A program made the translations under genes and the position numbers. Below, in pieces: positions 27,562 through 36,817 of a DNA stretch of 64,000 nt. Position 1 is the stretch's first letter; every line of letters begins with the position of its first letter. This stretch comes from Flammeovirga pacifica (GTDB taxonomy: Bacteria > Bacteroidota > Bacteroidia > Cytophagales > Flammeovirgaceae), in the NCBI RefSeq assembly GCF_000807855.2, contig NZ_JRYR02000001.1, positions 1,214,565 to 1,278,564 of the forward strand, written 5' to 3'. Below the pieces are notes generated by a model. It was not told the origin of the DNA. It ran no database searches and was given only the letters and a program-made list of their open reading frames with translations.

Positions 27562-28635
27562 TTATAAATTACTCATTACCTCATCAGAGAAGCCATAAGT
27601 ATTTTTAATTATTGCTTTAGCTGCTTCCATTTGAGCATTTAAAGCTTCTTTGTTAGCATTTTTAATATCCTCAACATAAAGAGAACCTAGTACCCCTGCA
27701 ATTTCTTCGTTAGTGATCACTTTTGAAGTATTGTATTGTAAAGCTGTAGCAAATGCAACTGCCTCAGACCAGTGGTGTAGGATGTCCCCAAGTTCAGTAT
27801 CTGAAATCACTGAGTTTGCATAGTGAACAACGTTTATTGCTACTAATTCTTCCCATTTGTTTTGGATAATAATTGCTTGAGCATCTCTTGTTTCATAGTC
27901 TTTATCAGAAATAGCTTGACGACCTGCAATAAATGCATTAAAGATATCTCCTCTTACATCATAAACATCTGCTCTTGAAGCAGCATATTTAGCCCAATAG
28001 TATTTTGTTGCTTCTTCGTTAGATAAATAATCTGTTGTTGCACCAAAGTAACCGAAACCTTCATCCCAGTAATGTTCCATGTCAGTACCTTTACCTTCAG
28101 TAACTGTTTCGTTATCGGCTCCTTCAAGTTTTTCTGGAGTTAAATAATAAGAAACAGATTGGAAGTATAAAACAGCACCCATTAGACCTTTTCCTACCAT
28201 TTGAGCTGGCTCATGACCATTTGCATCAAATAATCTTCCTCCAATGATATTATCCATGTTACCTGATGCAGCTTCTGCTGAGGCAAAATAAAATGGAATT
28301 TGAGTATAAACATTAGCCAACAGTGTAGGATCGTTAGCTGTTTTACTTTCTAAATCTTTTGATGAACCAAATAAATCACCAGACTCGTTAGTATAAATCG
28401 CATTCATGTCAACTGCAGAAAGCTTAGTAACGCCATCATTACCAGATTTGATATATGATTCTAATGAATCTAACATCATGATTCTTGCTGTTTGACCAGA
28501 GTAGTCAACATTAGCAAAATCATAATCTGTTTTAGCAGAAGGAGTGCTGTCAGAATCATCATTACATGAGAACAATACTGATGAAATTGCAATTAAAGAG
28601 ATAAGAGATTTAAAGTTTAGTCTTTTAGTATTCAT
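27562..28635 (-). CDS. DUF4856-family lipoprotein
   Basis: A 357-residue lipoprotein with lipobox LFSC (Cys24), followed by an acidic linker (NDDSDSTPS) and a mostly helical body. The pattern YDFANVDYSGQTARIMMLDS near the N-terminus and the HYWDEGFGYFGA block near residue 190 are those I associate with DUF4856. No function is established for the family. It is the first gene of the operon that continues with imelysin-like, HTTM and TonB receptor genes, and has a strong consensus promoter. Co-occurrence suggests a metal-binding surface or periplasmic lipoprotein working with the imelysin-like protein. A gap of 94 bases before the imelysin gene is the largest in the operon; it holds a GTCTGCTGAG-type short inverted repeat but no T tract. 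Confidence 0.8.
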   Translation of the reverse strand: MNTKRLNFKSLISLIAISSVLFSCNDDSDSTPSAKTDYDFANVDYSGQTARIMMLDSLESYIKSGNDGVTKLSAVDMNAIYTNESGDLFGSSKDLESKTANDPTLLANVYTQIPFYFASAEAASGNMDNIIGGRLFDANGHEPAQMVGKGLMGAVLYFQSVSYYLTPEKLEGADNETVTEGKGTDMEHYWDEGFGYFGATTDYLSNEEATKYYWAKYAASRADVYDVRGDIFNAFIAGRQAISDKDYETRDAQAIIIQNKWEELVAINVVHYANSVISDTELGDILHHWSEAVAFATALQYNTSKVITNEEIAGVLGSLYVEDIKNANKEALNAQMEAAKAIIKNTYGFSDEVMSNL

Positions 28636-28676
28636 TTTCGCTTTTAATATTTTTTGTAGCTGAAATTATTGTGAAA

Positions 28677-28708
28677 CAAACGTAATGCTTATTAAGATTA
28701 ATTACAAA
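28677..28708 (-). promoter_or_regulatory. Promoter of the DUF4856-imelysin-HTTM-receptor operon
   Basis: On the minus strand TTTG (28705-28708), 20 bases, then TACGTTTG (28677-28684), an exact consensus match. An AT-rich inverted repeat (AATAAT, 6 bases, ATTATT; 28707-28724) overlaps the -33 element and could bind a regulator such as Fur, but base composition alone could produce it. Confidence 0.65.
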
Positions 28709-28761
28709 TAATAAACATATTATTTATAATGAGTTTAAATAAAAATAATATTTGTTTGAAC

Positions 28762-28794
28762 AAAAAAAAGAGATCACTTATAAAAGTGATCTCT
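28762..28794 (-). terminator. Terminator of eno
   Basis: An 11-base perfect stem (AGAGATCACTT with AAGTGATCTCT) ends in eight T on the minus strand. It lies about 45 bases past the enolase stop codon. Confidence 0.85.
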
Positions 28795-28839
28795 CAATGT
28801 CTGTAATTAAATTACAGCTAAATATATTTTAAATTCTAA

Positions 28840-30438
<1,599 letters not shown>

Positions 30439-31029
30439 TTAAATATACTCTCTGATATCTATAACTCTCATGCCTGCTCTTCTTGCTGCTTCTATTCCGG
30501 GAGCACCATCTTCGAATACCATACAGTATTGTGGCTCTACCCCCATCCTTATAGCACATTGCAAAAATGTTTCAGGATTAGGCTTGCCATTCTCTACTTG
30601 ATCGTACCCTACTTTTACATCAAACATATGAAAAGCTCCAATTCCTGTTAAAGTATGCTCTATGAGTTCATCATTACCTCCTGTACCTATCGCCATTGGA
30701 AGTTTTCCAAAATACTCTTTTGCCACATCTAAAATTGGATCTATAGGTTTCACATCACCTTTTGATACTAATTTTAGATATTCATTTTCCTTTTTATCAG
30801 CGTACAAGTGTGCGTCGACAGAGAAACCATTTTCAGAAGCAATCTTTTCTAATATTTCTACTGTGGTAACTCCAGCTAATTCATAAAATTCCTTTTCAGT
30901 AAAATTATAACCTAGCTCATCAAAAACTACTTTCCATGCTAAATAATGAGTAGGCATTGTATCTGCTATAGTTCCATCCATATCAAAGATTAACCCTTTA
31001 ATTTGAGGTGGAATATTAATTTTTTTCAT
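30439..31029 (-). CDS. HAD-superfamily phosphatase, YqaB / beta-phosphoglucomutase-like
   Basis: A 196-residue cytoplasmic haloacid-dehalogenase-like hydrolase. Motif I is FDMDGTIADT with the nucleophile Asp16 and Asp18, motif II is GTGG (AIGTGGNDELIEHTL), the motif III lysine is in ENGKPNPETF, and motif IV is VFEDGAPGIEAARRAGM. The closest match I recognise is E. coli YqaB, a fructose-1-phosphate phosphatase, in length and in the PNPETFLQCAIRMGVEPQ region. Related beta-phosphoglucomutases share the fold, so the substrate is uncertain. It is 64 bases downstream of a zinc-ribbon membrane protein gene and may be cotranscribed with it. Confidence 0.85.
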   Translation of the reverse strand: MKKINIPPQIKGLIFDMDGTIADTMPTHYLAWKVVFDELGYNFTEKEFYELAGVTTVEILEKIASENGFSVDAHLYADKKENEYLKLVSKGDVKPIDPILDVAKEYFGKLPMAIGTGGNDELIEHTLTGIGAFHMFDVKVGYDQVENGKPNPETFLQCAIRMGVEPQYCMVFEDGAPGIEAARRAGMRVIDIREYI

Positions 31030-31093
31030 TTTATCACTGATTATTTTTGACGAAATTAGTTAGAATTACCTTGTATAAAAAGAATTCAAAGAA

Positions 31094-31633
31094 CTATTTC
31101 TTTGATAAAGTTGTTGCTAGATATTCATTTTCTTTCAGAATTTTATTAGCTACTAATGTGCTATAAAAACCATAACCTAAGATCATAAAAAAGCCTATTT
31201 TAAAAAATATACCTTCAAAAATAAGGCTACTATCTAAGATCCCTAATAGACCAATGTAGATTAAATACATAATAATAGGTCCACCTGTCGCAAAAAGAGG
31301 AGATTTATTTGTCATATAAGCAAAGAACATAAACAATCCTCCTAAAGCTGTTTGAATCCCTACCCCAAAAGTAAACCCTGTATTTTGTACTAACAATTGA
31401 AAGGCTACCATACATAAGTTAAATACACCAATACCAAAAAGAAGGTTTTTAGATAACTTCATTTTGTTTAATGAATCTTTAACCTCTGCCTTTTGGTTGA
31501 TTTGTTTAGCTAGAAATTTCGATTGCTCCTTATCTGTTCCCAAAATTGGGTAATGACAGACCTCACAGTCTTGTTGAGTGCTTTCGTGTGTTGTTTCACA
31601 ATTACTACATACCAATAGTTCCGCTTGTTCCAT
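31094..31633 (-). CDS. Zinc-ribbon membrane protein of unknown function
   Basis: I do not recognise a named family. The 179-residue protein starts with a zinc ribbon: Cys9, Cys12, Cys23 and Cys26 (CSNC and CEVC). A charged linker follows, then four hydrophobic segments (about residues 65-82, 88-107, 112-135 and 140-163) and a short basic tail. The N-terminal domain is probably cytoplasmic, as it has no signal peptide. It lies between the TonB-like gene (138 bases upstream) and the HAD phosphatase, all in the same direction, but nothing links their functions. Confidence 0.7.
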   Translation of the reverse strand: MEQAELLVCSNCETTHESTQQDCEVCHYPILGTDKEQSKFLAKQINQKAEVKDSLNKMKLSKNLLFGIGVFNLCMVAFQLLVQNTGFTFGVGIQTALGGLFMFFAYMTNKSPLFATGGPIIMYLIYIGLLGILDSSLIFEGIFFKIGFFMILGYGFYSTLVANKILKENEYLATTLSKK

Positions 31634-31771
31634 AGTTATTTTTGACGTTTAGACTAAAAAAAATGATTTTCCTTTAAGGATAATTTTCTCTATTCTGAAA
31701 AAGAAACCTATTAATGAGAGAAAGTTGTTAATTATAAATGATGTAAAAGACTTCAAATGTCATTCACATCA

Positions 31772-32704
31772 TTATTTATTTCTTAAAATGAAGGTAATTG
31801 AACCATTTGTGATACCTTCTATATCAGCATCAGCTCTATTTGGAGCAAATGATAAGTTTCTAACTGCATCTTCATATTGCAATACTACTGTTCTTGGCAC
31901 TGACCTAAATACAGTTTTTAAGGCAATTACATCTCCATATTCATCTACCTGAATATCAATAATTATTTTACCTGTTGCAGAAGAACGGTCATTCACAGAA
32001 GGAGGCTCTAACCAATTCCAACCAGGCATACTTAATGCTGATCCTCCAGATCCCCCATCGGATTTCATTTGAGTATCAGAATTTAAAGTACCTTTTTCTG
32101 TTCCTTGATTACCTTGAGCTCCTTCAACATTACCTTTATTATTAGATTTTTGTTGATCAGCGACTCCTGTACTATTGACAGGTCCCATCACATTTTGAGG
32201 AGTTTTAGGCTTAGGTTTTTCCTTCTTAACCTCTTCTTTTGGTTTTTCTATTTGTTCTTTCTTTTCTTCCTTTTTTATCACAGGTTTTTCTGTAACAGGA
32301 ACAGGAGTTTCCACTTCTTGATCGGTTACTGCTTCAGGTTCATTCGTTGGAGTTTCTTCAGTAGGTACTTCCTCTGGAATATCTTCAACCACTTCTTCAA
32401 CAGTTTCCTCTATGGTTTCTTCAGGTGTTGGTTCTGGCGTTGGTTCAGAAGGTTTTGGATCATCTAGAACATCATTATCTTCTACAAAAGGAGTTTCCGA
32501 TTTCGTATTTCCAAACCCAGCGTCATCCATACCAAAAGCAACTTCAATTCCATATTGCGGAATTGGAGGATCTGGTGGAGACCAGACAATCGTATACCAA
32601 GCTAAAATCAATATACCTATAGTCACTAATGTTGTGAAGAATATTGAAATCCATCTATGCTTGAAATCCTGATCTCTTTCTGCCTTTGTTTTCTTTAAAG
32701 CCAT
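31772..32704 (-). CDS. TonB-like energy transducer
   Basis: A 310-residue protein with the TonB/TolA layout. A short basic cytoplasmic N-terminus is followed by one membrane helix (about residues 20-41, ISIFFTTLVTIGILILAWY). Then comes a long proline-, glutamate- and lysine-rich periplasmic spacer (about 60-200, PTPEPTPEETIEETVEEV and similar). A small C-terminal globular domain follows (about 240-310, SATGKIIIDIQVDEYGDVIA). The end is less like classical TonB (there is no YP motif) and may be nearer to TolA or to a Bacteroidota-specific type. It is the last gene of a tight exbB-exbD-tonB cluster (gaps of 5 and 2 bases), so it should couple the proton motive force to an outer membrane or cell-wall partner. 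Confidence 0.85.
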   Translation of the reverse strand: MALKKTKAERDQDFKHRWISIFFTTLVTIGILILAWYTIVWSPPDPPIPQYGIEVAFGMDDAGFGNTKSETPFVEDNDVLDDPKPSEPTPEPTPEETIEETVEEVVEDIPEEVPTEETPTNEPEAVTDQEVETPVPVTEKPVIKKEEKKEQIEKPKEEVKKEKPKPKTPQNVMGPVNSTGVADQQKSNNKGNVEGAQGNQGTEKGTLNSDTQMKSDGGSGGSALSMPGWNWLEPPSVNDRSSATGKIIIDIQVDEYGDVIALKTVFRSVPRTVVLQYEDAVRNLSFAPNRADADIEGITNGSITFILRNK

Positions 32705-32706
32705 AA

Positions 32707-33114
32707 TTACTTTCCAACTTTAGAGGTAGGTTTTGTAGCTATTGACACTTTCGCTTTTAACCCTGCCGCTATACCTGCAACATTCACTAAATGTTGAACT
32801 GGAACATCTTTATCTACAGTTAATACTACTACTCCTTCTTTTTTCTGAGGTAGTACGTTCTTTAGCTCTTCTTCTAAATAGTTTAGTGGTACTTCTACTT
32901 CGTTGACATAATATTTTAAGTCCTTTGTAATACTCACAGACACCTTAGGCATCACTTTAGTTGATGTTTTACTACTCGGGACAGAAATTGGTAAACCTGA
33001 AGGTGTTACAAAGTTTGAAGTCAACATAAAAAAGACCAATAATAAGAAAATCATGTCCGTCATGGACGACATGTTAAATGATGGATCAATTTTATTTTCT
33101 TGTTTTAAGCCCAT
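32707..33114 (-). CDS. ExbD/TolR-family proton-channel subunit
   Basis: A 135-residue protein with one N-terminal membrane helix (about residues 15-36). The helix carries the conserved aspartate in MSSMTDMIFLLLVFFMLTS, part of the proton path in ExbD and TolR. A periplasmic domain with the pattern VLTVDKDVPVQHLVNV follows. With the ExbB-like protein encoded 5 bases upstream it should form the motor complex in the inner membrane. There is a single ExbD gene here, whereas many Bacteroidota clusters carry two. Confidence 0.93.
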   Translation of the reverse strand: MGLKQENKIDPSFNMSSMTDMIFLLLVFFMLTSNFVTPSGLPISVPSSKTSTKVMPKVSVSITKDLKYYVNEVEVPLNYLEEELKNVLPQKKEGVVVLTVDKDVPVQHLVNVAGIAAGLKAKVSIATKPTSKVGK

Positions 33115-33119
33115 AACTT

Positions 33120-33812
33120 TTAATTATTTTGTAGAAGCTCAATAAATTCTATGGTTACTACTTCCATTTTATGTACTACATCAGCCATCGCTCTTACTAA
33201 ATAATTATAAGCAATGTAAGCAAATATACCTACTGCTAATCCACCTGCTGTAGTGATCATTGCTTCATAAATACCTGAAGATAGTAATTTGGGGCTCACA
33301 GAACCTTCTTCTTGAGAAATAGCAATAAAGGCGTTAATCATACCAATTACTGTCCCAAAGAATCCAATCATTGGAGCAGCACCTGAGATCATACCTACTA
33401 ATGCTAAATTTTTCTCAAGTTTGTAAAGCTCAATTTTTCCAACATTTTCGATACTTTTCTCAATCATTTCTAATTTAGAAGTGGTACCGATATAATTTAG
33501 ACCCGACTTAATCATTTTCCCCATAGGGGTTTGTTCCTTGTCTGCGTATTTTTTAGCGGTTTCAATATCACCTTTTAATACATAAGCCGTCACTTTATCC
33601 ACCATTTTGGTAGGATCTTTTTTGGCTTTTCTAATAGTCAATAATTTATTCACTAATAGATAGAATGCTATGACAAAAAGCACCCCTAGAATTACCATAG
33701 TGATACCTCCTTTTTCAATCAACTCAAAAAGAGATACTGATTCTTCAAAAACACCTTGCATACCTGTTTCAGGCATTGCTGTGTCTTGTAAAACGCTCAT
33801 TAAAAAGTTCAT
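33120..33812 (-). CDS. ExbB/TolQ/MotA-family proton-channel subunit
   Basis: A 230-residue inner membrane protein with three hydrophobic segments (about residues 35-55, 137-160 and 180-205) and the family core GAAPMIGFFGTVIGMINAF and SGIYEAMITTAGGLAVGI. These residues line the channel that powers TonB- or Tol-type transduction. It begins 25 bases after the SPOR gene and is followed directly by exbD, so the four genes are one operon. Whether it works as Ton (nutrient import) or Tol (envelope constriction) cannot be settled from sequence; the SPOR neighbour leans to the latter. Confidence 0.93.
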   Translation of the reverse strand: MNFLMSVLQDTAMPETGMQGVFEESVSLFELIEKGGITMVILGVLFVIAFYLLVNKLLTIRKAKKDPTKMVDKVTAYVLKGDIETAKKYADKEQTPMGKMIKSGLNYIGTTSKLEMIEKSIENVGKIELYKLEKNLALVGMISGAAPMIGFFGTVIGMINAFIAISQEEGSVSPKLLSSGIYEAMITTAGGLAVGIFAYIAYNYLVRAMADVVHKMEVVTIEFIELLQNN

Positions 33813-33837
33813 CTATAGTACTGTTTATTTTAATTTT

Positions 33838-34818
33838 TTATTTTCTGATAATCCAAGCTCCTTTATACGATTTTTGCACTTTTGACAAATCCGCTTTGGC
33901 TTCTTGGTGAGAATTAAATCCTTTTACTGCTACTCTGAATTTTTTACCTGAAGCAATTACACCTACATGATCAAAGCCTTTGTTTTCTGCTTCTTTCACT
34001 GCTTTTTCAGCATTAACTTTTGCACCAAATGAAGCAATAACAATATGATATTCACCATTTCTTTCCGATGAGCTATTCACTTCTACTACAGGGTCAGCTT
34101 CTACTACCTGAGGTTCCTCTTTTTCTGGTACTGCTTCTTCAGTTGACACTTCGTCTGATGTTCCTTCTTCCGTAGAAGAATTTTCATTAGTCACATCGTT
34201 CTCTTCAGTTGTATTTTCAACAGCTACATCCTCTGTATCAATTACTGATGGCTTTAAGAAAAAATAGGCTCCAGCAGTGAATAATATGATGACAGGAATT
34301 GCAATAAATAACCAAATTGGTCTTTTTGATTTACTCTCCTCTTCATAAATATCATCATCAGCATAAATTGGTTCATCCTCAAGAATTTCTTCTTGTACTA
34401 ATGGAGTAGCTGTGATTTTAGGTAAACCAAAACTATCAGGAATGATATTACTTTCACTTCTTTGTCTAAACTCTATCTCTTCATCATCAGACATTACAAA
34501 ATATCCAAGATCACCAATAGGAGCTGTTTCACCATCTTCTAAACGCTGCTTGATGTTCATTACGAACATACTGATTTGAATTGCTATTTCTTCAGCATCA
34601 TATTCTTCATTTTTAGAAATAAATTCCACTAAAGAATAGACTTCCTTGTCTTTTTCTTCAATCTCTGTTTTATAAGAGATATTTACATGTGGCGGCTTAA
34701 TAAGATTTCCTGATGGAGAAAGCTCTGCCCCACTTTCTTCAGACCAAAAAGTACCCAAATCTGGGATAACAACAACGCACCAATCTAAAAGTGCTTCTTT
34801 TATTGCATCAGCAATCAT
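33838..34818 (-). CDS. HU-like / SPOR-domain membrane protein
   Basis: A 326-residue protein with three parts. The N-terminal 120 residues (ADAIKEALLDWCVVVIPDLG, then ISYKTEIEEKDKEVY and GDLGYFVMSDDEEIEFRQ) resemble the HU-like domain known as HU-CCDC81 in Bacteroidota. A single membrane helix (about 170-190, PIWLFIAIPVIILFTAGAYF) follows. Then an acidic linker rich in T, E and S leads to a C-terminal SPOR domain (about 250-326, EYHIVIASFGAKVNAEKAVK). SPOR domains bind peptidoglycan stripped of stem peptides at the division septum; HU-like domains often bind DNA. The protein could thus connect something in the cytoplasm to the septal wall. It leads the exbB-exbD-tonB-like operon. Confidence 0.8.
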   Translation of the reverse strand: MIADAIKEALLDWCVVVIPDLGTFWSEESGAELSPSGNLIKPPHVNISYKTEIEEKDKEVYSLVEFISKNEEYDAEEIAIQISMFVMNIKQRLEDGETAPIGDLGYFVMSDDEEIEFRQRSESNIIPDSFGLPKITATPLVQEEILEDEPIYADDDIYEEESKSKRPIWLFIAIPVIILFTAGAYFFLKPSVIDTEDVAVENTTEENDVTNENSSTEEGTSDEVSTEEAVPEKEEPQVVEADPVVEVNSSSERNGEYHIVIASFGAKVNAEKAVKEAENKGFDHVGVIASGKKFRVAVKGFNSHQEAKADLSKVQKSYKGAWIIRK

Positions 34819-35128
34819 GCGTTTATATTTATAATTAAAGAGTAAATATCAAAAATCATCAAAGTATTATATCAATACCATTTTACGCCTTTATAAAAAG
34901 ACGTCTTTAATGTATCTATCACTTTTCACATACATTATTGATACCAATATATTTGAAGTAATGAAATCAATATGTAAAAAAAGTATTACAATAGACTATC
35001 AAACATCCTCTAAAATAAAGAATCAATATTTGATATGAAAATTCTTTTTGTGTTATATAATTAAAATCAGGCCTTCCTTTTAATAAAAGGGTAAAAAACC
35101 ATTTGAATAGAGAGAAAACAGGCTTCTG
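34819..35128. other. Intergenic region upstream of the HU-SPOR gene
   Basis: AT-rich sequence without an open frame, separating the TPR/barrel unit from the HU-SPOR/Tol-like operon. A weak hairpin (CCTTTT, 3 bases, AAAAGG) near 35075 could be part of a terminator for the barrel gene. No exact TAnnTTTG was found for the HU-SPOR gene. Confidence 0.35.
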
Positions 35129-36811
35129 TTAAAACTTATAACTCAAACCAGCCATTAATTGAAAACCTCTCACATCATACCTATTATAGTTTTGATACTT
35201 TTGGCTAAATAAATTATTTACCAGACCAAAAGCAGAAAGATTTTCGTTAAATTGATATTGAGCTGTTAAATTAAGATCAAAAATTACAGGTAAATTTATT
35301 TCATTTCTAACTCCTGTTGAAGGATCAAATTCTACTGCTTTAATTCCAATTTTATTATACAGTACTGCACCAAATTTCCAATTAGATAGATATTTATAAT
35401 TAACCGTAACAGAGTTCTCTGATAAAGGACGATGATATGCCTTACCTATTAAAGTGTCTTGCACATTATAGGCGTTTAGACGAGCTTGGGCAATTACCTC
35501 CCACTCTCTTTTACTCCACATCCCTTCTAAATCAATTTTAAAATTACCTGTTTTATTATTGGTTGCATAAACCATCTCAAATCTTGATACATCAGTTACC
35601 GAATTCACAAAGAAACCCATATTATTCGATGAGGCATAGCCTATGCTACCTTTAACTCCCATCTCATCAGATAAGATGGCTTCAGCTCCTAATTCTATAT
35701 TAATTACTTTATCCTCGTGCAATAAATTTAAATTATTATTCACCCAAGGGTTCTGACTTGACAATCCTTTATAGTTCACTAATTCAAGATCACCATCTAT
35801 TTTTATATAGGCCGCCAATTCATCTTCACTAATTGTATATCTCAATAAAATATCGGGATAGATATAAAAGCCTTTATCATATTGAGAAGAATCTCCACTA
35901 TAGGCTAATTTCAAACCAGCTTTAATGTATAAATCGTCAATAAATGTTTGATAACTAGCCCCCAATTTAAACCAACTCCTATTATTACTAATTTCTGTAT
36001 CTGTTGTTGTTGTATTTGAATATTGATTGTAGGCTGCTTTTAAATCGACATTAATTTTTGTTTCCTGATTTATATCGAATGCTCCTCCAAGGTCTATACC
36101 TACCTCAATTTCACTTGCCTTATAGTGATCAAATGTATAATCAAAAATTACATCTCCACGCAGAGAGTAATTATTATCTGTAATGTATGATGGCATTTCA
36201 TGACCCACAGAGAAATTAATGTTCTGAATAATTTGTTTGATACTATCTTGAGAAATCACATTTGGATCTGCATCGAAACCATAAAAATGAGTTCCTTGTC
36301 TTTGATAATTGACAGAAGCATTTGTAATACCATAATCAGAATACTTGGAAGCAAAGGCGTCAAATTCATTACGACTTTCAGCTGATAATTTTCTACCTAC
36401 CGACCCTTCTTGAGATGATTTATGATAGTATTTAACACCATAATCAAAATCTGGATTGGTATTACCATTAATACCTAATTCAACATATGGAGTTAGATAA
36501 TTACCAAAACCAGCTCTGATGTATTTATCATAGAATTTCTTTTCTTCTCTTTGATCCAGCACTGCGGGCAATTGTTGAGGAAGAGAATCAGCCACTTCTT
36601 CATTGATTAATTGCACCGAATATTGTTGAGGTACCTTTTTATTTTTTCTTTTTACCTTTTCAAGCTTTTCATAATCTCTACTCATAACAGGCAGTTCGAA
36701 ACTAGATTGCTTCTCTATTACTACTTCTGCATTATCTAAGCTAGAGTTTTGTGCGTTTGACAATTGTAATGCTCCTAAAAAAATGAGCATACATAGCATT
36801 AAATTTCTCAT
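35129..36811 (-). CDS. Outer membrane beta-barrel protein, TonB-receptor-like without plug
   Basis: A 560-residue exported protein with a signal peptide ending at LSNAQ. A basic segment (YEKLEKVKRKNKKVPQQYS) is followed directly by beta strands typical of a TonB-dependent receptor barrel, ending in GFQLMAGLSYKF with the C-terminal Phe. The segment SAFGLVNNLFSQKYQNYNRY is the penultimate-strand pattern of such receptors. No plug motifs (VRG, NGxP) are visible and there is no room for a plug before the barrel. It begins 6 bases after the 1026-residue TPR gene, so the two are one operon. Annotation pipelines may call it a TonB-dependent receptor; a channel or scaffold role with the TPR protein seems more likely. 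Confidence 0.75.
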   Translation of the reverse strand: MRNLMLCMLIFLGALQLSNAQNSSLDNAEVVIEKQSSFELPVMSRDYEKLEKVKRKNKKVPQQYSVQLINEEVADSLPQQLPAVLDQREEKKFYDKYIRAGFGNYLTPYVELGINGNTNPDFDYGVKYYHKSSQEGSVGRKLSAESRNEFDAFASKYSDYGITNASVNYQRQGTHFYGFDADPNVISQDSIKQIIQNINFSVGHEMPSYITDNNYSLRGDVIFDYTFDHYKASEIEVGIDLGGAFDINQETKINVDLKAAYNQYSNTTTTDTEISNNRSWFKLGASYQTFIDDLYIKAGLKLAYSGDSSQYDKGFYIYPDILLRYTISEDELAAYIKIDGDLELVNYKGLSSQNPWVNNNLNLLHEDKVINIELGAEAILSDEMGVKGSIGYASSNNMGFFVNSVTDVSRFEMVYATNNKTGNFKIDLEGMWSKREWEVIAQARLNAYNVQDTLIGKAYHRPLSENSVTVNYKYLSNWKFGAVLYNKIGIKAVEFDPSTGVRNEINLPVIFDLNLTAQYQFNENLSAFGLVNNLFSQKYQNYNRYDVRGFQLMAGLSYKF

Positions 36812-36817
36812 TTATTT

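Noticed and set aside
32105-32672. Several plus-strand open frames opposite the tonB-like gene
   Set aside because: They mirror the repetitive Pro/Glu/Lys spacer of the TonB-like protein on the other strand and have no signal or family features.
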